Assembly (NCBI RefSeq): GCF_002803085.1
Contig: NZ_NNBJ01000009.1
Location: forward strand, 124,001-188,000
DNA length: 64,000 nucleotides
From: Streptomyces sp. CB01201
GTDB taxonomy: Bacteria; Actinomycetota; Actinomycetes; Streptomycetales; Streptomycetaceae
Reading direction: 5' to 3'
Below the pieces are notes generated by a model, which saw only the letters and a list, made by a program, of their open reading frames with translations, did no database searches and was not told the DNA's origin. The position numbers and the translations under genes are program-made. Below are positions 8,535-16,036 of the stretch, piece by piece; the stretch's first letter is position 1, and each line of letters begins with the position of its first letter.

Positions 8535-9113
8535 ATGCGGCACGAGAAGGACGCACCCCTGCGCTCGGACGCCCTGCGCAACCGCGAACGCATCCTGGAA
8601 GTGGCCCTGGAGGAGCTGACCTGCTCGGCCGATACGCCGTTGAGCACGATCGCCAAGAAGGCCGGTGTCGGGCAGGGCACGTTCTACCGCAACTTCCCCG
8701 ACCGCGAGGCCCTCGTCCTGGAGGTCTACCGCCACGAGGTCCAGCAGCTCTCGGACGCGGCGGCGCACCTCGTCCAAACCCGGCCGCCGGACCAGGCGTT
8801 GCGGGAGTGGATGGACCGCATGGCCCAGTACGTGATGGCGAAGGTCGGTCTGGCGGCAGCCCTGCGCGGCGGCAGCACGGCCTACCGCACCCTGGGCGCA
8901 CTGGGCCACGCCCCCATGGTCGCGGCGGTGTCGATGCTGCTGCGGGCGAACGAGAAGGCGGGCACGATCCGTCCCGGAGTCACGCCCGACGACTTCCTCC
9001 TCGCCATCGCCGGGCTGCTCCAGATCGACCCGCACAGCGACTGGCAGACCCGCTCGACGCGTCTGCTCGACCTCGTCATGGACGGGCTGCGGACGGGCGC
9101 GCCGGGGTCATGA
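8535..9113 (+). CDS. TetR/AcrR family transcriptional regulator of the pao-like operon
   Basis: A 192-aa TetR regulator. The helix-turn-helix lies at about residues 36-62 (TIAKKAGVGQGTFYRNF). The C-terminal domain, with a W-M-D-R-M-A-Q-Y-V region and an R-A-N-E-K-A-G-T-I-R-P-G-V-T-P-D-D-F segment, resembles the SbtR-like class. ATG is preceded by a strong AGGAGGA-type site. It is divergent from the molybdenum hydroxylase operon with a twin operator between them, so the simplest reading is local repression relieved by an aldehyde-type ligand; the ligand is inference. Confidence 0.92.
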   Translation: MRHEKDAPLRSDALRNRERILEVALEELTCSADTPLSTIAKKAGVGQGTFYRNFPDREALVLEVYRHEVQQLSDAAAHLVQTRPPDQALREWMDRMAQYVMAKVGLAAALRGGSTAYRTLGALGHAPMVAAVSMLLRANEKAGTIRPGVTPDDFLLAIAGLLQIDPHSDWQTRSTRLLDLVMDGLRTGAPGS

Positions 9114-9150
9114 ACGAGCGCGCACCGAGCAGCGCACCCGCGCTCGTTCA
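9111..9150. terminator. Bidirectional hairpin terminator
   Basis: TGAACGAGCGCG (9111-9122) and CGCGCTCGTTCA (9139-9150) form a perfect 12-bp stem with a 16-base loop between the convergent tetR and transcobalamin-like genes. The stem begins at the tetR stop codon. There is no U-tract, as is common for Streptomyces terminators. Confidence 0.8.
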
Positions 9151-9201
9151 CCGGAGGGCGGCGTGCCGGACTCGGCTGCCGGGCACGCCGCCGTGCCGTG
9201 C

Positions 9202-10611
9202 TCAGCTGCCGTAGCGCAGCGAGAGGGTGTCGCCCAGGTTGATCACGGTGTCACGGTTGGCGGACGCGGCCGCAGCACCGTCGACGCTCGCCTTCCACGT
9301 CGAACCGCCGCTGTTCGCAAGCCCGTTGACCGAGGTGATGATGCCGCTTCCACTACCGGGGGCGACGGAGGTGACGCATCCCGCGGGGATGGCTGCACTG
9401 GTCGCCGTGTCCAGGACCGCGCCCAGGGTGAGGGTGGAGGCGGTGGGGGTGACGGCCACCGAGCAGACCTTGAGCGCGCTGCCGGTGTCCACGGTCAGGG
9501 CCAGCTTGGACGTGGTGCCCGTGGTGAAGCCGGTCGTGGACACCCACTGCGGGGCGCCCGTCGTGGCGGGCACCGGCGGCGTCGCCATGAAGCCGCCGCC
9601 TGCCACGGCACGCAGGCCGTCGATCGAGGCGTAGCCGGACGGCGAGGTGTCGCTGGGCTGGTACTTGAAGCCGCCGCCGGGCTTGAACTGCTGGGCGATC
9701 AGGAAGTCCACGGGGGTCTTCCCGGCCTTGGTGAGGAAGTCACCGGTCTGGGGGTTGATGCCGCAGGCGTTCAGGCCGGAGACGGCCCAGCCGTTGGAGT
9801 CGGTGTTGACGCCGAACATGGCGTCGAAGGCGCCGGAGGTGTTGATGAGCTTCGACTTGAGGAAGCCCCTGGCCTTGGTGATGGCCGGGTCGGTGGCCGG
9901 GACGCCGGAGACGCACAGGGAGGCCATGGCGGCGCCGGTCATGTCGATGTCGCTGGCCGCGGCGAGTGCGGTCGGGTCGCCCTCGGCCTTGCTGAAGTTC
10001 CAGCCGCCGTCGTTGTGTTGGTTGGCCCGCACGGTGGTGACGGACGTGTCGAGGAGCGTCTGCGGGATGCGCTGGACGCCGGCCTGCGTCCTGGCGCCGC
10101 CGAGCGAGAGCAGCGCGAACACGGTCCCGTTGAAGTTGCTCGGCGCACCCCAGTAGCCGGGGGCGGAGTTCTGCCAGTACGCGTAGGTGTCCGCGATGAG
10201 GTTGCGGCTGGCGGAGACGCGGGCCGGGTCTATGCCGGCCGAGTAGGCGTTGATGATCCCGCGTTCGTAGTCCGTCACGACCGGCGAGGTGCTGGGCCAG
10301 GCCGGTGTGGCGAGGAGGTTGCGGTAGACGGTACGGGCGTTCTTCGTGGTGTCGCCGCCGGGAGCGACGTCGACGGCGGCGGTGCCGGCCGCCGCGAAGG
10401 CGGAGAAGGCCCACTCGTTGGAGAGCCCGGCCCCGGCGTAGGAGCCGTCGGCCGCCTGGAGTGATCTGAGGTAGCTCACGCCGTTCGTCCTGGCGGTGGC
10501 CAGCTGCGCCGGCGACGAGGTGGCGGAGGCGGGAACCGCGGTCAGAGCGAGGGCGCTCAGTGTGCAGGCAGCCGTCAGCAGGGCATGGCGAGAGGCACGG
10601 GTGGAGGTCAT
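9202..10611 (-). CDS. Secreted transcobalamin-like protein (alpha/alpha barrel plus DUF4430-like domain)
   Basis: A 469-aa exported protein. Residues 1-31 are a signal peptide ending A-S-A-T. Residues 35-350 hold repeated helical hairpins of the prenyltransferase/squalene-oxidase type (N-D-G-G-W-N-F, N-S-N-G-W-like, P-G-G-G-F-K-Y turns), the fold used by the alpha domain of human intrinsic factor and transcobalamin. The last 75 residues (I-T-S-V-N-G ... W-K-A-S-V-D-G ... N-L-G-D-T-L-S-L-R-Y) match the DUF4430/transcobalamin beta-domain pattern. A cobalamin riboswitch lies upstream on the same strand and an ECF transporter operon is divergent, so extracellular B12 or cobinamide capture is the best-supported role. 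ATG at 10611 has GGGAG eight bases upstream. It lacks a wall anchor, so it should be released. Confidence 0.85.
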   Translation of the reverse strand: MTSTRASRHALLTAACTLSALALTAVPASATSSPAQLATARTNGVSYLRSLQAADGSYAGAGLSNEWAFSAFAAAGTAAVDVAPGGDTTKNARTVYRNLLATPAWPSTSPVVTDYERGIINAYSAGIDPARVSASRNLIADTYAYWQNSAPGYWGAPSNFNGTVFALLSLGGARTQAGVQRIPQTLLDTSVTTVRANQHNDGGWNFSKAEGDPTALAAASDIDMTGAAMASLCVSGVPATDPAITKARGFLKSKLINTSGAFDAMFGVNTDSNGWAVSGLNACGINPQTGDFLTKAGKTPVDFLIAQQFKPGGGFKYQPSDTSPSGYASIDGLRAVAGGGFMATPPVPATTGAPQWVSTTGFTTGTTSKLALTVDTGSALKVCSVAVTPTASTLTLGAVLDTATSAAIPAGCVTSVAPGSGSGIITSVNGLANSGGSTWKASVDGAAAASANRDTVINLGDTLSLRYGS

Positions 10612-10744
10612 GTCGGGTACTCCCGGGAGAAGGGGACGCCGACCGGAGGCGCCGTGGCGTCCGTCCCCGGGACGGGAACGCTGGGCGCACGGCAGCAGCA
10701 GGCCGTCGCCCAAGCGCGTGGTTCGACTTCCTTGACGTAAACGC

Positions 10745-10865
10745 CGTGTGGGTTTTCGGGCTCGCCCCGGCTCTCCGGCCGGTCCACACCGTTGCGCGTC
10801 AGCTCTGGATTCGCACCAGATTCCCCCATGCGGCAACACCGGACGGTACCCGAACCCGTCGCGCC
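10745..10865 (-). promoter_or_regulatory. Cobalamin riboswitch controlling the leftward transcobalamin-like gene
   Basis: Read on the minus strand, GGGGGAATCTGGTGCGAATC followed by CAGAGCTGACGCGCAACGGT (complement 10790-10828) is a textbook B12 box, with the GCTGACGCGCAACGGT core intact. Farther downstream GAGCCCGAAAACCC fits the 3' conserved element. It ends about 130 bases before the start codon; in that stretch GGACGCC and GGCGTCC can pair, a candidate expression-platform stem. High cobalamin should reduce expression. Boundaries are approximate. Confidence 0.85.
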
Positions 10866-10899
10866 TGCCCACCACTTGACGCGCCGGCCGCAGCCGTGT

Positions 10900-11030
10900 T
10901 CCAATCCGCCCGATTCTCTTGTCAGTTCCCAGGGGAAGCCGGTCGAAATCCGGCGCTGACCCGCAACCGTGGATTCGGTGGTACCTCAAGTACCCACCGG
11001 ACAAGCCGGATTACCTGGGCTGATCCAAGC
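10900..11030 (+). promoter_or_regulatory. Cobalamin riboswitch controlling the rightward ECF/B12-capture operon
   Basis: The B12 box AGGGGAAGCCGGTCGAAATC then CGGCGCTGACCCGCAACCGT (10931-10970) is clear, with a 3' conserved element AAGCCGGATTACCTGGG at about 11003-11019. A TTGACG hexamer at 10876-10881 is a possible -35. It lies head-to-head with the minus-strand riboswitch, so both aptamers share one roughly 530-base intergenic region. High cobalamin should shut the operon down. Boundaries are approximate. Confidence 0.9.
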
Positions 11031-11073
11031 TACAGACGCCGTCGCGGACTACGGTGTGGCGCGGAAGGCCCTT

Positions 11074-11133
11074 GTCCCAGCGGCCGTCTGGGACCCTCCT
11101 GCCCTGCACATCTCCGTCGCGGATGACGCAGGG
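11074..11133 (+). promoter_or_regulatory. Putative riboswitch expression platform sequestering the ribosome binding site
   Basis: Downstream of the aptamer, GTCCCAG (11074-11080) and CTGGGAC (11088-11094) form a 7-bp stem. Next CCCTGC (11102-11107) can pair with GCAGGG (11128-11133), which overlaps the AGGGGG Shine-Dalgarno before the GTG at 11141. This would let the aptamer control translation initiation. Pairing is seen by eye only; alternative folds were not computed. Confidence 0.5.
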
Positions 11134-11140
11134 GGTACCG

Positions 11141-13927
11141 GTGGGGACGACAGACAGACCAGGCCGAGGCATACGCGCGCGATTGCTCTCCGTGCTGTGC
11201 GCCGTCGCCCTGACGGCCGGCGGCGGAGCGTTCCTCCTCGCCGGAGCGGCACCCGCGGCGGCCGACCCGCTGGGCGACTGCACGGCGACCCGAGGGGCCG
11301 TCGTCGCCGTCGACTTCGGGCACTGGGGCGGCGGCATCGTACGCGGCTGCGACGCCACCCCGACCACCGGCTACGACCTGCTGCACGAGGCGGGATTCAC
11401 GACGACGGGTACCGAGCACGACGGCCCCGCGTTCATCTGCCGCCTCGGCAACGACCGGTTCCACACGGGCACGCAGTACCCCACGCCGGATCAGGACGCC
11501 TGCAAGCTCACACCTCCGGCCGCGGCCTACTGGTCCTACTGGATCGCACCGCCCGGCCAGGACTACTGGAGCTACAGCCCGCTCGGCGCCATGAGCCAGC
11601 ACCCCAAGGACGGCTCCGTCGAAGCCTGGGTGTTCGGTCCCACCGGCCCCGACGGGAGCAGCGGCGGCCCCAGCTTCACCCCCGCCCAGGTACGTGCCCA
11701 GGGCCAGACCGACCCCGGCGACCATCCGCCCGTCGTCGAGCCCGCCGAGGTCGACCTCACGGCCGCGGCCGGCTGGCTGAAGGGCCTGCTCCACGACGGC
11801 GACCACATCTACGACGAAGGCAGCTCCGCGCCCAACCTGTACCAGACAGCGCGCACGGCGCTCGCCCTCGCCGCCGCAGGCGGCAAGAGCGACACACTCA
11901 CCCGCATGACGGCCTATCTGGCCGCGCACACCGTCGAGTTCGCCTATCCGAACGGCGTCGACCGGGCCCCCAGCCCCACCGGAGCGGCGCTGCTGTCACT
12001 GCTCGCCGAGAGCACCGAGGGCAACCCGCACGCCTTCGGCGGCCACGACCTGCTCGGCGACCTCACCAAGAGCATGTGCACCGCCGAAGCCCTGCCCGAC
12101 TGCGTCGGCAGGGGCGACTTCCCGGCGGTCGGCGACGTGACGACCCAGGCGCTCGCGGTCCTCGCACTCCAGCGGGCGGGCGGGCCGATCCCGGCCGAGG
12201 CCCTCGCGCGGGTTGCGGCCCACCAGTGCAAGGACGGCGGTTTCAGCCCCACCCTCCTGCGTGCGGGTGAAGCCTGCTCGTCGGGCGACCCCGCCACCAC
12301 CCCGTACGCCACGATCGTCCTCCGGCGCGCGGGCGGCCACGACGATGCCGTGGCCAAGGCGCGCACGAACCTGCGCGCGGCCCAGCTCGCCACCGGCGCC
12401 TTCGGCGCCTACCCGGGTGTCACCGCCGGCGACGTGACCGCGACCGGCGAATCCGCGCAGGCGCTGCGGCTGCTCGGCGACACCACCCGCGCCGACGCCG
12501 CCGTCTCCTGGATCGCCCGCCAGCAGACGAAGGCCGGCGGCTTCGGCTTCGACGAAGGCGCCACCGACCCGGAGATCTACCCGACCTGGGGCGCCGTCAT
12601 CGCCGGCGCGCGAAGCGACCTGGCGACCCTGACCACCAAGCGGACCACCCCACCCACCACTCCGCCCACCAAGGACCCCACGGCCCCGCCGTCCACGGAT
12701 CCGAGCACGAAGCCCACCGGCCCCTCCCCCACCGGTTCAATGCCTCCGTGGGCCAAGGGCGAGGGCCCCGACCTCGCCAAGGGAGCCGCGTACCTCACCG
12801 ACAGCTCCCGGCTGAAGGGGGGCCACTTCTACGAGAACATCGCCGGCACCGGGTTCGCCGACTTCGGTCTGACCATCGACGGGGCCTACGCGCTCGCGGC
12901 GACCGGCAGCGACAACGCCGCGCTGCGCGGCATCGTGGACTTCCTCGACACCAAGGGCCAGGACGGCGCCACACCCGCACGGACCATCAACGAGTGGACC
13001 GGTGTGGGCACTTCACACGCGGCGGGCGGCTCCCTCGGGAAGGTCGCCGTCCTCGCGCAGTCCGTCGGACGCGACCCCAGGAACTTCGCGGGACACGACC
13101 TCATCGCGGCGCTCGGCCAGGCGGTCTGCACCGCTCCCGGCAAGGGGCCCGACAGAAGCTGCCCGGACAAGGGCGCGTACCGCTACGCCCCGTCGGTGTT
13201 CGCCCAGTCCCTCGGCGTCATCGCCCAGCTGCGCGCGGGTGAGAAGTCACTGGCGGCAGGGCCCGTCGCGTATCTGGAGAGCCTTCAGCACACCGACACG
13301 GGCGCCTGGCCGAGCCTGATTCCGTCGACCGGCGACTCCGAGGTCGACTCGACCGCGATGGCCGCCATGGCCCTCGATCTCGTCCGGGACGACCGGTCGA
13401 AGGGCGCCGTCAGCAAGGCGCTCGCGTGGATCGCGAGCAAACAACTGCCGGACGGCGGCTTCCGGGGCGCCTCGGGCGACTCGGTGAACTCCGCGGCGCT
13501 CGCGATCCAAGGTCTCTCGCTGGACGCGTCGAAGTACGGGGCCCAGATCAAGAAGGCACGCACGTTCCTCGCCGGCCAGCAGAACAGTGACGGCGGTTTC
13601 AACGTGGCGGCCGACGGCCAGCGGGGCTCGGACGTGCGCGCCTCCACCCAGGCGCTCGGCGGTGCCGTCGGAACTTCTTTCGGCACGCTGACGCGGGACC
13701 TGAGCGGCACCACGGCACGGCCACCGGGCAAGTCCGCGAACACTTCGACGCCGGACATCGTCACGCCGGGCGGGGACGGCCCGGCTGCCTCCGGTGGCAG
13801 TGGCACGCTGGCGTCAACCGGCGTACAGGCAACCGGACTTGCGCTCGCCGCCGTGCTGCTGTGCCTCGTGGGTTGGCGCACTGTGGTCATCACCCGCCGC
13901 CGTGCCGCCGAGGGAGGCCGGCCATGA
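11141..13927 (+). CDS. Wall-anchored tandem transcobalamin-like (alpha/alpha barrel) surface protein
   Basis: A 928-aa surface protein. It has a signal peptide (about residues 1-41), a module of about 125 residues rich in W/Y/C (T-T-G-Y, G-P-A-F-I-C-R, Y-W-S-Y-W), a first helical-repeat barrel (about 203-496), a Thr/Pro linker (497-535), a second barrel (about 543-850; K-D-G-G-F, P-D-G-G-F and S-D-G-G-F turns), then LASTG at 890-894, a hydrophobic helix and R-R-R: a class E sortase LAXTG signal. The barrels match the fold of the intrinsic-factor/transcobalamin alpha domain. I chose the GTG at 11141 because AGGGGG stands six bases before it; the upstream open frame runs through the riboswitch leader. 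First gene of the cobalamin ECF operon; probably captures corrinoids at the wall. Confidence 0.85.
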   Translation: MGTTDRPGRGIRARLLSVLCAVALTAGGGAFLLAGAAPAAADPLGDCTATRGAVVAVDFGHWGGGIVRGCDATPTTGYDLLHEAGFTTTGTEHDGPAFICRLGNDRFHTGTQYPTPDQDACKLTPPAAAYWSYWIAPPGQDYWSYSPLGAMSQHPKDGSVEAWVFGPTGPDGSSGGPSFTPAQVRAQGQTDPGDHPPVVEPAEVDLTAAAGWLKGLLHDGDHIYDEGSSAPNLYQTARTALALAAAGGKSDTLTRMTAYLAAHTVEFAYPNGVDRAPSPTGAALLSLLAESTEGNPHAFGGHDLLGDLTKSMCTAEALPDCVGRGDFPAVGDVTTQALAVLALQRAGGPIPAEALARVAAHQCKDGGFSPTLLRAGEACSSGDPATTPYATIVLRRAGGHDDAVAKARTNLRAAQLATGAFGAYPGVTAGDVTATGESAQALRLLGDTTRADAAVSWIARQQTKAGGFGFDEGATDPEIYPTWGAVIAGARSDLATLTTKRTTPPTTPPTKDPTAPPSTDPSTKPTGPSPTGSMPPWAKGEGPDLAKGAAYLTDSSRLKGGHFYENIAGTGFADFGLTIDGAYALAATGSDNAALRGIVDFLDTKGQDGATPARTINEWTGVGTSHAAGGSLGKVAVLAQSVGRDPRNFAGHDLIAALGQAVCTAPGKGPDRSCPDKGAYRYAPSVFAQSLGVIAQLRAGEKSLAAGPVAYLESLQHTDTGAWPSLIPSTGDSEVDSTAMAAMALDLVRDDRSKGAVSKALAWIASKQLPDGGFRGASGDSVNSAALAIQGLSLDASKYGAQIKKARTFLAGQQNSDGGFNVAADGQRGSDVRASTQALGGAVGTSFGTLTRDLSGTTARPPGKSANTSTPDIVTPGGDGPAASGGSGTLASTGVQATGLALAAVLLCLVGWRTVVITRRRAAEGGRP

Positions 13928-14835
13928 CCACCCGCACGCTACGGGCCCTCGCCCGCGCCGCGGGCACGCTGTCGCTCACGGTCGGCGCCCTGACCGTGGC
14001 CGCCGGACCGGCCGCCGCCTCACCCCAGCCCATGGGTCAGTGCACCACCTCGGCGGGGGCCGTGCTCGCGGTCGACTTCAGCAGGTGGGGCGGCCCCGTC
14101 TACCGCTCCTGCGGAACGACCCCCACCACGGGGTACGAACTGCTCAACCAGGGCGGCTGGCGCACCACAGGCACCGGCCACGACGGCCCGGCGTTCATCT
14201 GCCGCATCGGCTACAGCGGTTACCAGGGCGGCAAGCAGTTCCCGCCCCCCGCACAGGACGACTGCGTCCTCACCCCGCCCGCCTCCGCCTACTGGTCGTA
14301 CTGGCACGCCGACCCCGGGGCGAACACCTGGGAGTACAGCCAGCTCAGCGCGATGCTCTACAAGCCGAAGCCGGGCAGCGTCGACCTGTGGATCTTCGGC
14401 GGCACCAACGTCCAGGGCACCGAAGGACGCCCGACGCTCAGCCCCGACCAACTGCGCGCCCACAACGCCCAGCCCACCGGCGGCAGCGCACCGCAGGGCT
14501 CCGACGCGACGAAGAAGGCCGACCCGCTCCCTCCGCGCACGGACACCGGCCCCGCACCCGAACACCCGGCATCCCCGTCGCCGTCACCATCGGGCACCTC
14601 ACCGACGGCTTCCCCTTCACCGTCCGCGTCCCCCTCGCCGTCAGCTTCGGCAGCCACCTCCCCGAGTACCGCGCCTCCCCCCGGCACGAGCCCGAAGGTG
14701 GTCAACGCGGCGCCGGCGGCCGACGCGGCCCACGACACGGGATCCATGACACCCATCGCCGTCACCGCGGGACTGGTCGTCCTGATCGGCGGCGCGGGCG
14801 GGTACGCGGCCATGCGCCGCAGGCGCTCGGAGTAG
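13924..14835 (+). CDS. Membrane-anchored partner protein sharing the N-terminal module of its neighbour
   Basis: A 303-aa exported protein. After a signal peptide (about 1-34) it carries the same roughly 125-residue module as the upstream gene: T-T-G-Y-E-L-L, G-P-A-F-I-C-R-I, TPPASAYWSYWHA and a conserved W-I-F-G end. A Ser/Pro-rich spacer (about 200-265) follows, then one transmembrane helix and R-R-R-R-S-E at the C-terminus. The spacer would project the module through the cell wall. No LPXTG/LAXTG motif is seen. ATG overlaps the preceding stop (ATGA). Its place between the surface barrel protein and the ECF T gene suggests it hands ligand to the transporter; this is inference, since the module has no function I can name. 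Confidence 0.78.
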   Translation: MTTRTLRALARAAGTLSLTVGALTVAAGPAAASPQPMGQCTTSAGAVLAVDFSRWGGPVYRSCGTTPTTGYELLNQGGWRTTGTGHDGPAFICRIGYSGYQGGKQFPPPAQDDCVLTPPASAYWSYWHADPGANTWEYSQLSAMLYKPKPGSVDLWIFGGTNVQGTEGRPTLSPDQLRAHNAQPTGGSAPQGSDATKKADPLPPRTDTGPAPEHPASPSPSPSGTSPTASPSPSASPSPSASAATSPSTAPPPGTSPKVVNAAPAADAAHDTGSMTPIAVTAGLVVLIGGAGGYAAMRRRRSE

Positions 14836-14839
14836 CCGC

Positions 14840-16036
14840 GTGCCCCCTGCCGCCATGCCGCGCCCGTCCGCGCCCGTCGCCCGCCCGGGCTCGGACGAAC
14901 GCCGGCTGCCCCGCACCCTTCACCCCATGGCCTGGTGGGTGTGGGCCCTCGCCCTGGCCACCGCGGTCAGCCGCACCAACAACCCGCTGCTGCTGATCCT
15001 CGTCCTCGTCGTGCTCGGTTACGTGATCACCATGCGGCGCACCGAGGCCCCCTGGGCCCGCGGCTTCAAGTACTACCTGTACCTCGCGGTATCGGTCGTC
15101 GCGATCCGCGTGGTCTTCCGCGCCCTGTTCGCCACCGGCGTCACTCCGCACGACCACTTCCTCTTCTCCCTCCCTCACATCCCCACCCCCTCCTGGTACG
15201 CGGGTATCCAACTCGGCGGCCCCGTCTCACTGGAGGCCCTTCTTTCGGCGGCCGTGGACGGACTGCGCCTGGCCTGCATGCTGTGCTGCATCGGCGCCGC
15301 CAACACCCTGGCCAACCCCAAACGCGCGCTGCGCGTCCTGCCCGGCGCCCTCTACGAACTCGGCGTCGCGGTCACCGTGTCGATCAGCGTGGCACCCCAA
15401 CTGGTGCAGAGCGTCCAGCGCGTGCACCGCGCACGACGGCTTCGCGCCGGCCGCACCAAGGGGCTCCGCGCCCTGCGCGGCATCGTCGTCCCCGTCCTCG
15501 AAGACGCCCTGGAGCGCTCGCTGCGCCTCGCCGCCGCCATGGACTCCCGCGGATACGGCCGGGCCGGGCACGCCACGAAGCGCTCGCGCCGACTGACCGG
15601 CGCGCTGCTCCTGCTCGGCATGTGCGGCCTGTGCTCGGGGGCATACGGGCTCCTCGACGCCACCGCGCCCAAGCCGCTCGGCCTGCCTTCCATGGCGGCC
15701 GGGGCGCTTCTGTGCGTGGCCGGACTGCGCCTCGGGGGGCGGCGCGTCACCCGCACCTCCTACCGCCCCGATCCCTGGCGCTTCGAGGAGTGGGCCGTGG
15801 CCGGCTGCGGCGTCCTGTCCGCCGTCCTGCTCTTCGCCGATGTCGGGTTCAACGCGGCCGAGCTCAACCCGTCCATCTATCCGCTGAGTTGGCCCACCCT
15901 CCCGCTGGTCCCTACCGCCGCCATCCTGCTCGCGGGTGCCGCAGGTTTCCTCGCCCCGCCGCCACTGCCCACCCAGGCCGTGCGGGCGACACCGAGCGTC
16001 CCGGCGCAGCACTCCGAGAAAGCCACCACCGCATGA
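14840..16036 (+). CDS. ECF transporter transmembrane component T (EcfT/CbiQ family)
   Basis: A 398-aa polytopic membrane protein with about 7-8 hydrophobic segments. The cytoplasmic coupling region contains A-M-D-S-R-G-Y-G-R (near residue 235), the EcfT Arg-Gly signature that docks onto the ATPases, and an earlier Q-R-V-H-R-A-R-R-L-R basic helix. GTG at 14840 lies four bases after the upstream stop. It forms the energy-coupling module with the fused ATPase encoded next. Longer than typical EcfT (about 260 residues) because of extra C-terminal membrane segments. Confidence 0.9.
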   Translation: MPPAAMPRPSAPVARPGSDERRLPRTLHPMAWWVWALALATAVSRTNNPLLLILVLVVLGYVITMRRTEAPWARGFKYYLYLAVSVVAIRVVFRALFATGVTPHDHFLFSLPHIPTPSWYAGIQLGGPVSLEALLSAAVDGLRLACMLCCIGAANTLANPKRALRVLPGALYELGVAVTVSISVAPQLVQSVQRVHRARRLRAGRTKGLRALRGIVVPVLEDALERSLRLAAAMDSRGYGRAGHATKRSRRLTGALLLLGMCGLCSGAYGLLDATAPKPLGLPSMAAGALLCVAGLRLGGRRVTRTSYRPDPWRFEEWAVAGCGVLSAVLLFADVGFNAAELNPSIYPLSWPTLPLVPTAAILLAGAAGFLAPPPLPTQAVRATPSVPAQHSEKATTA

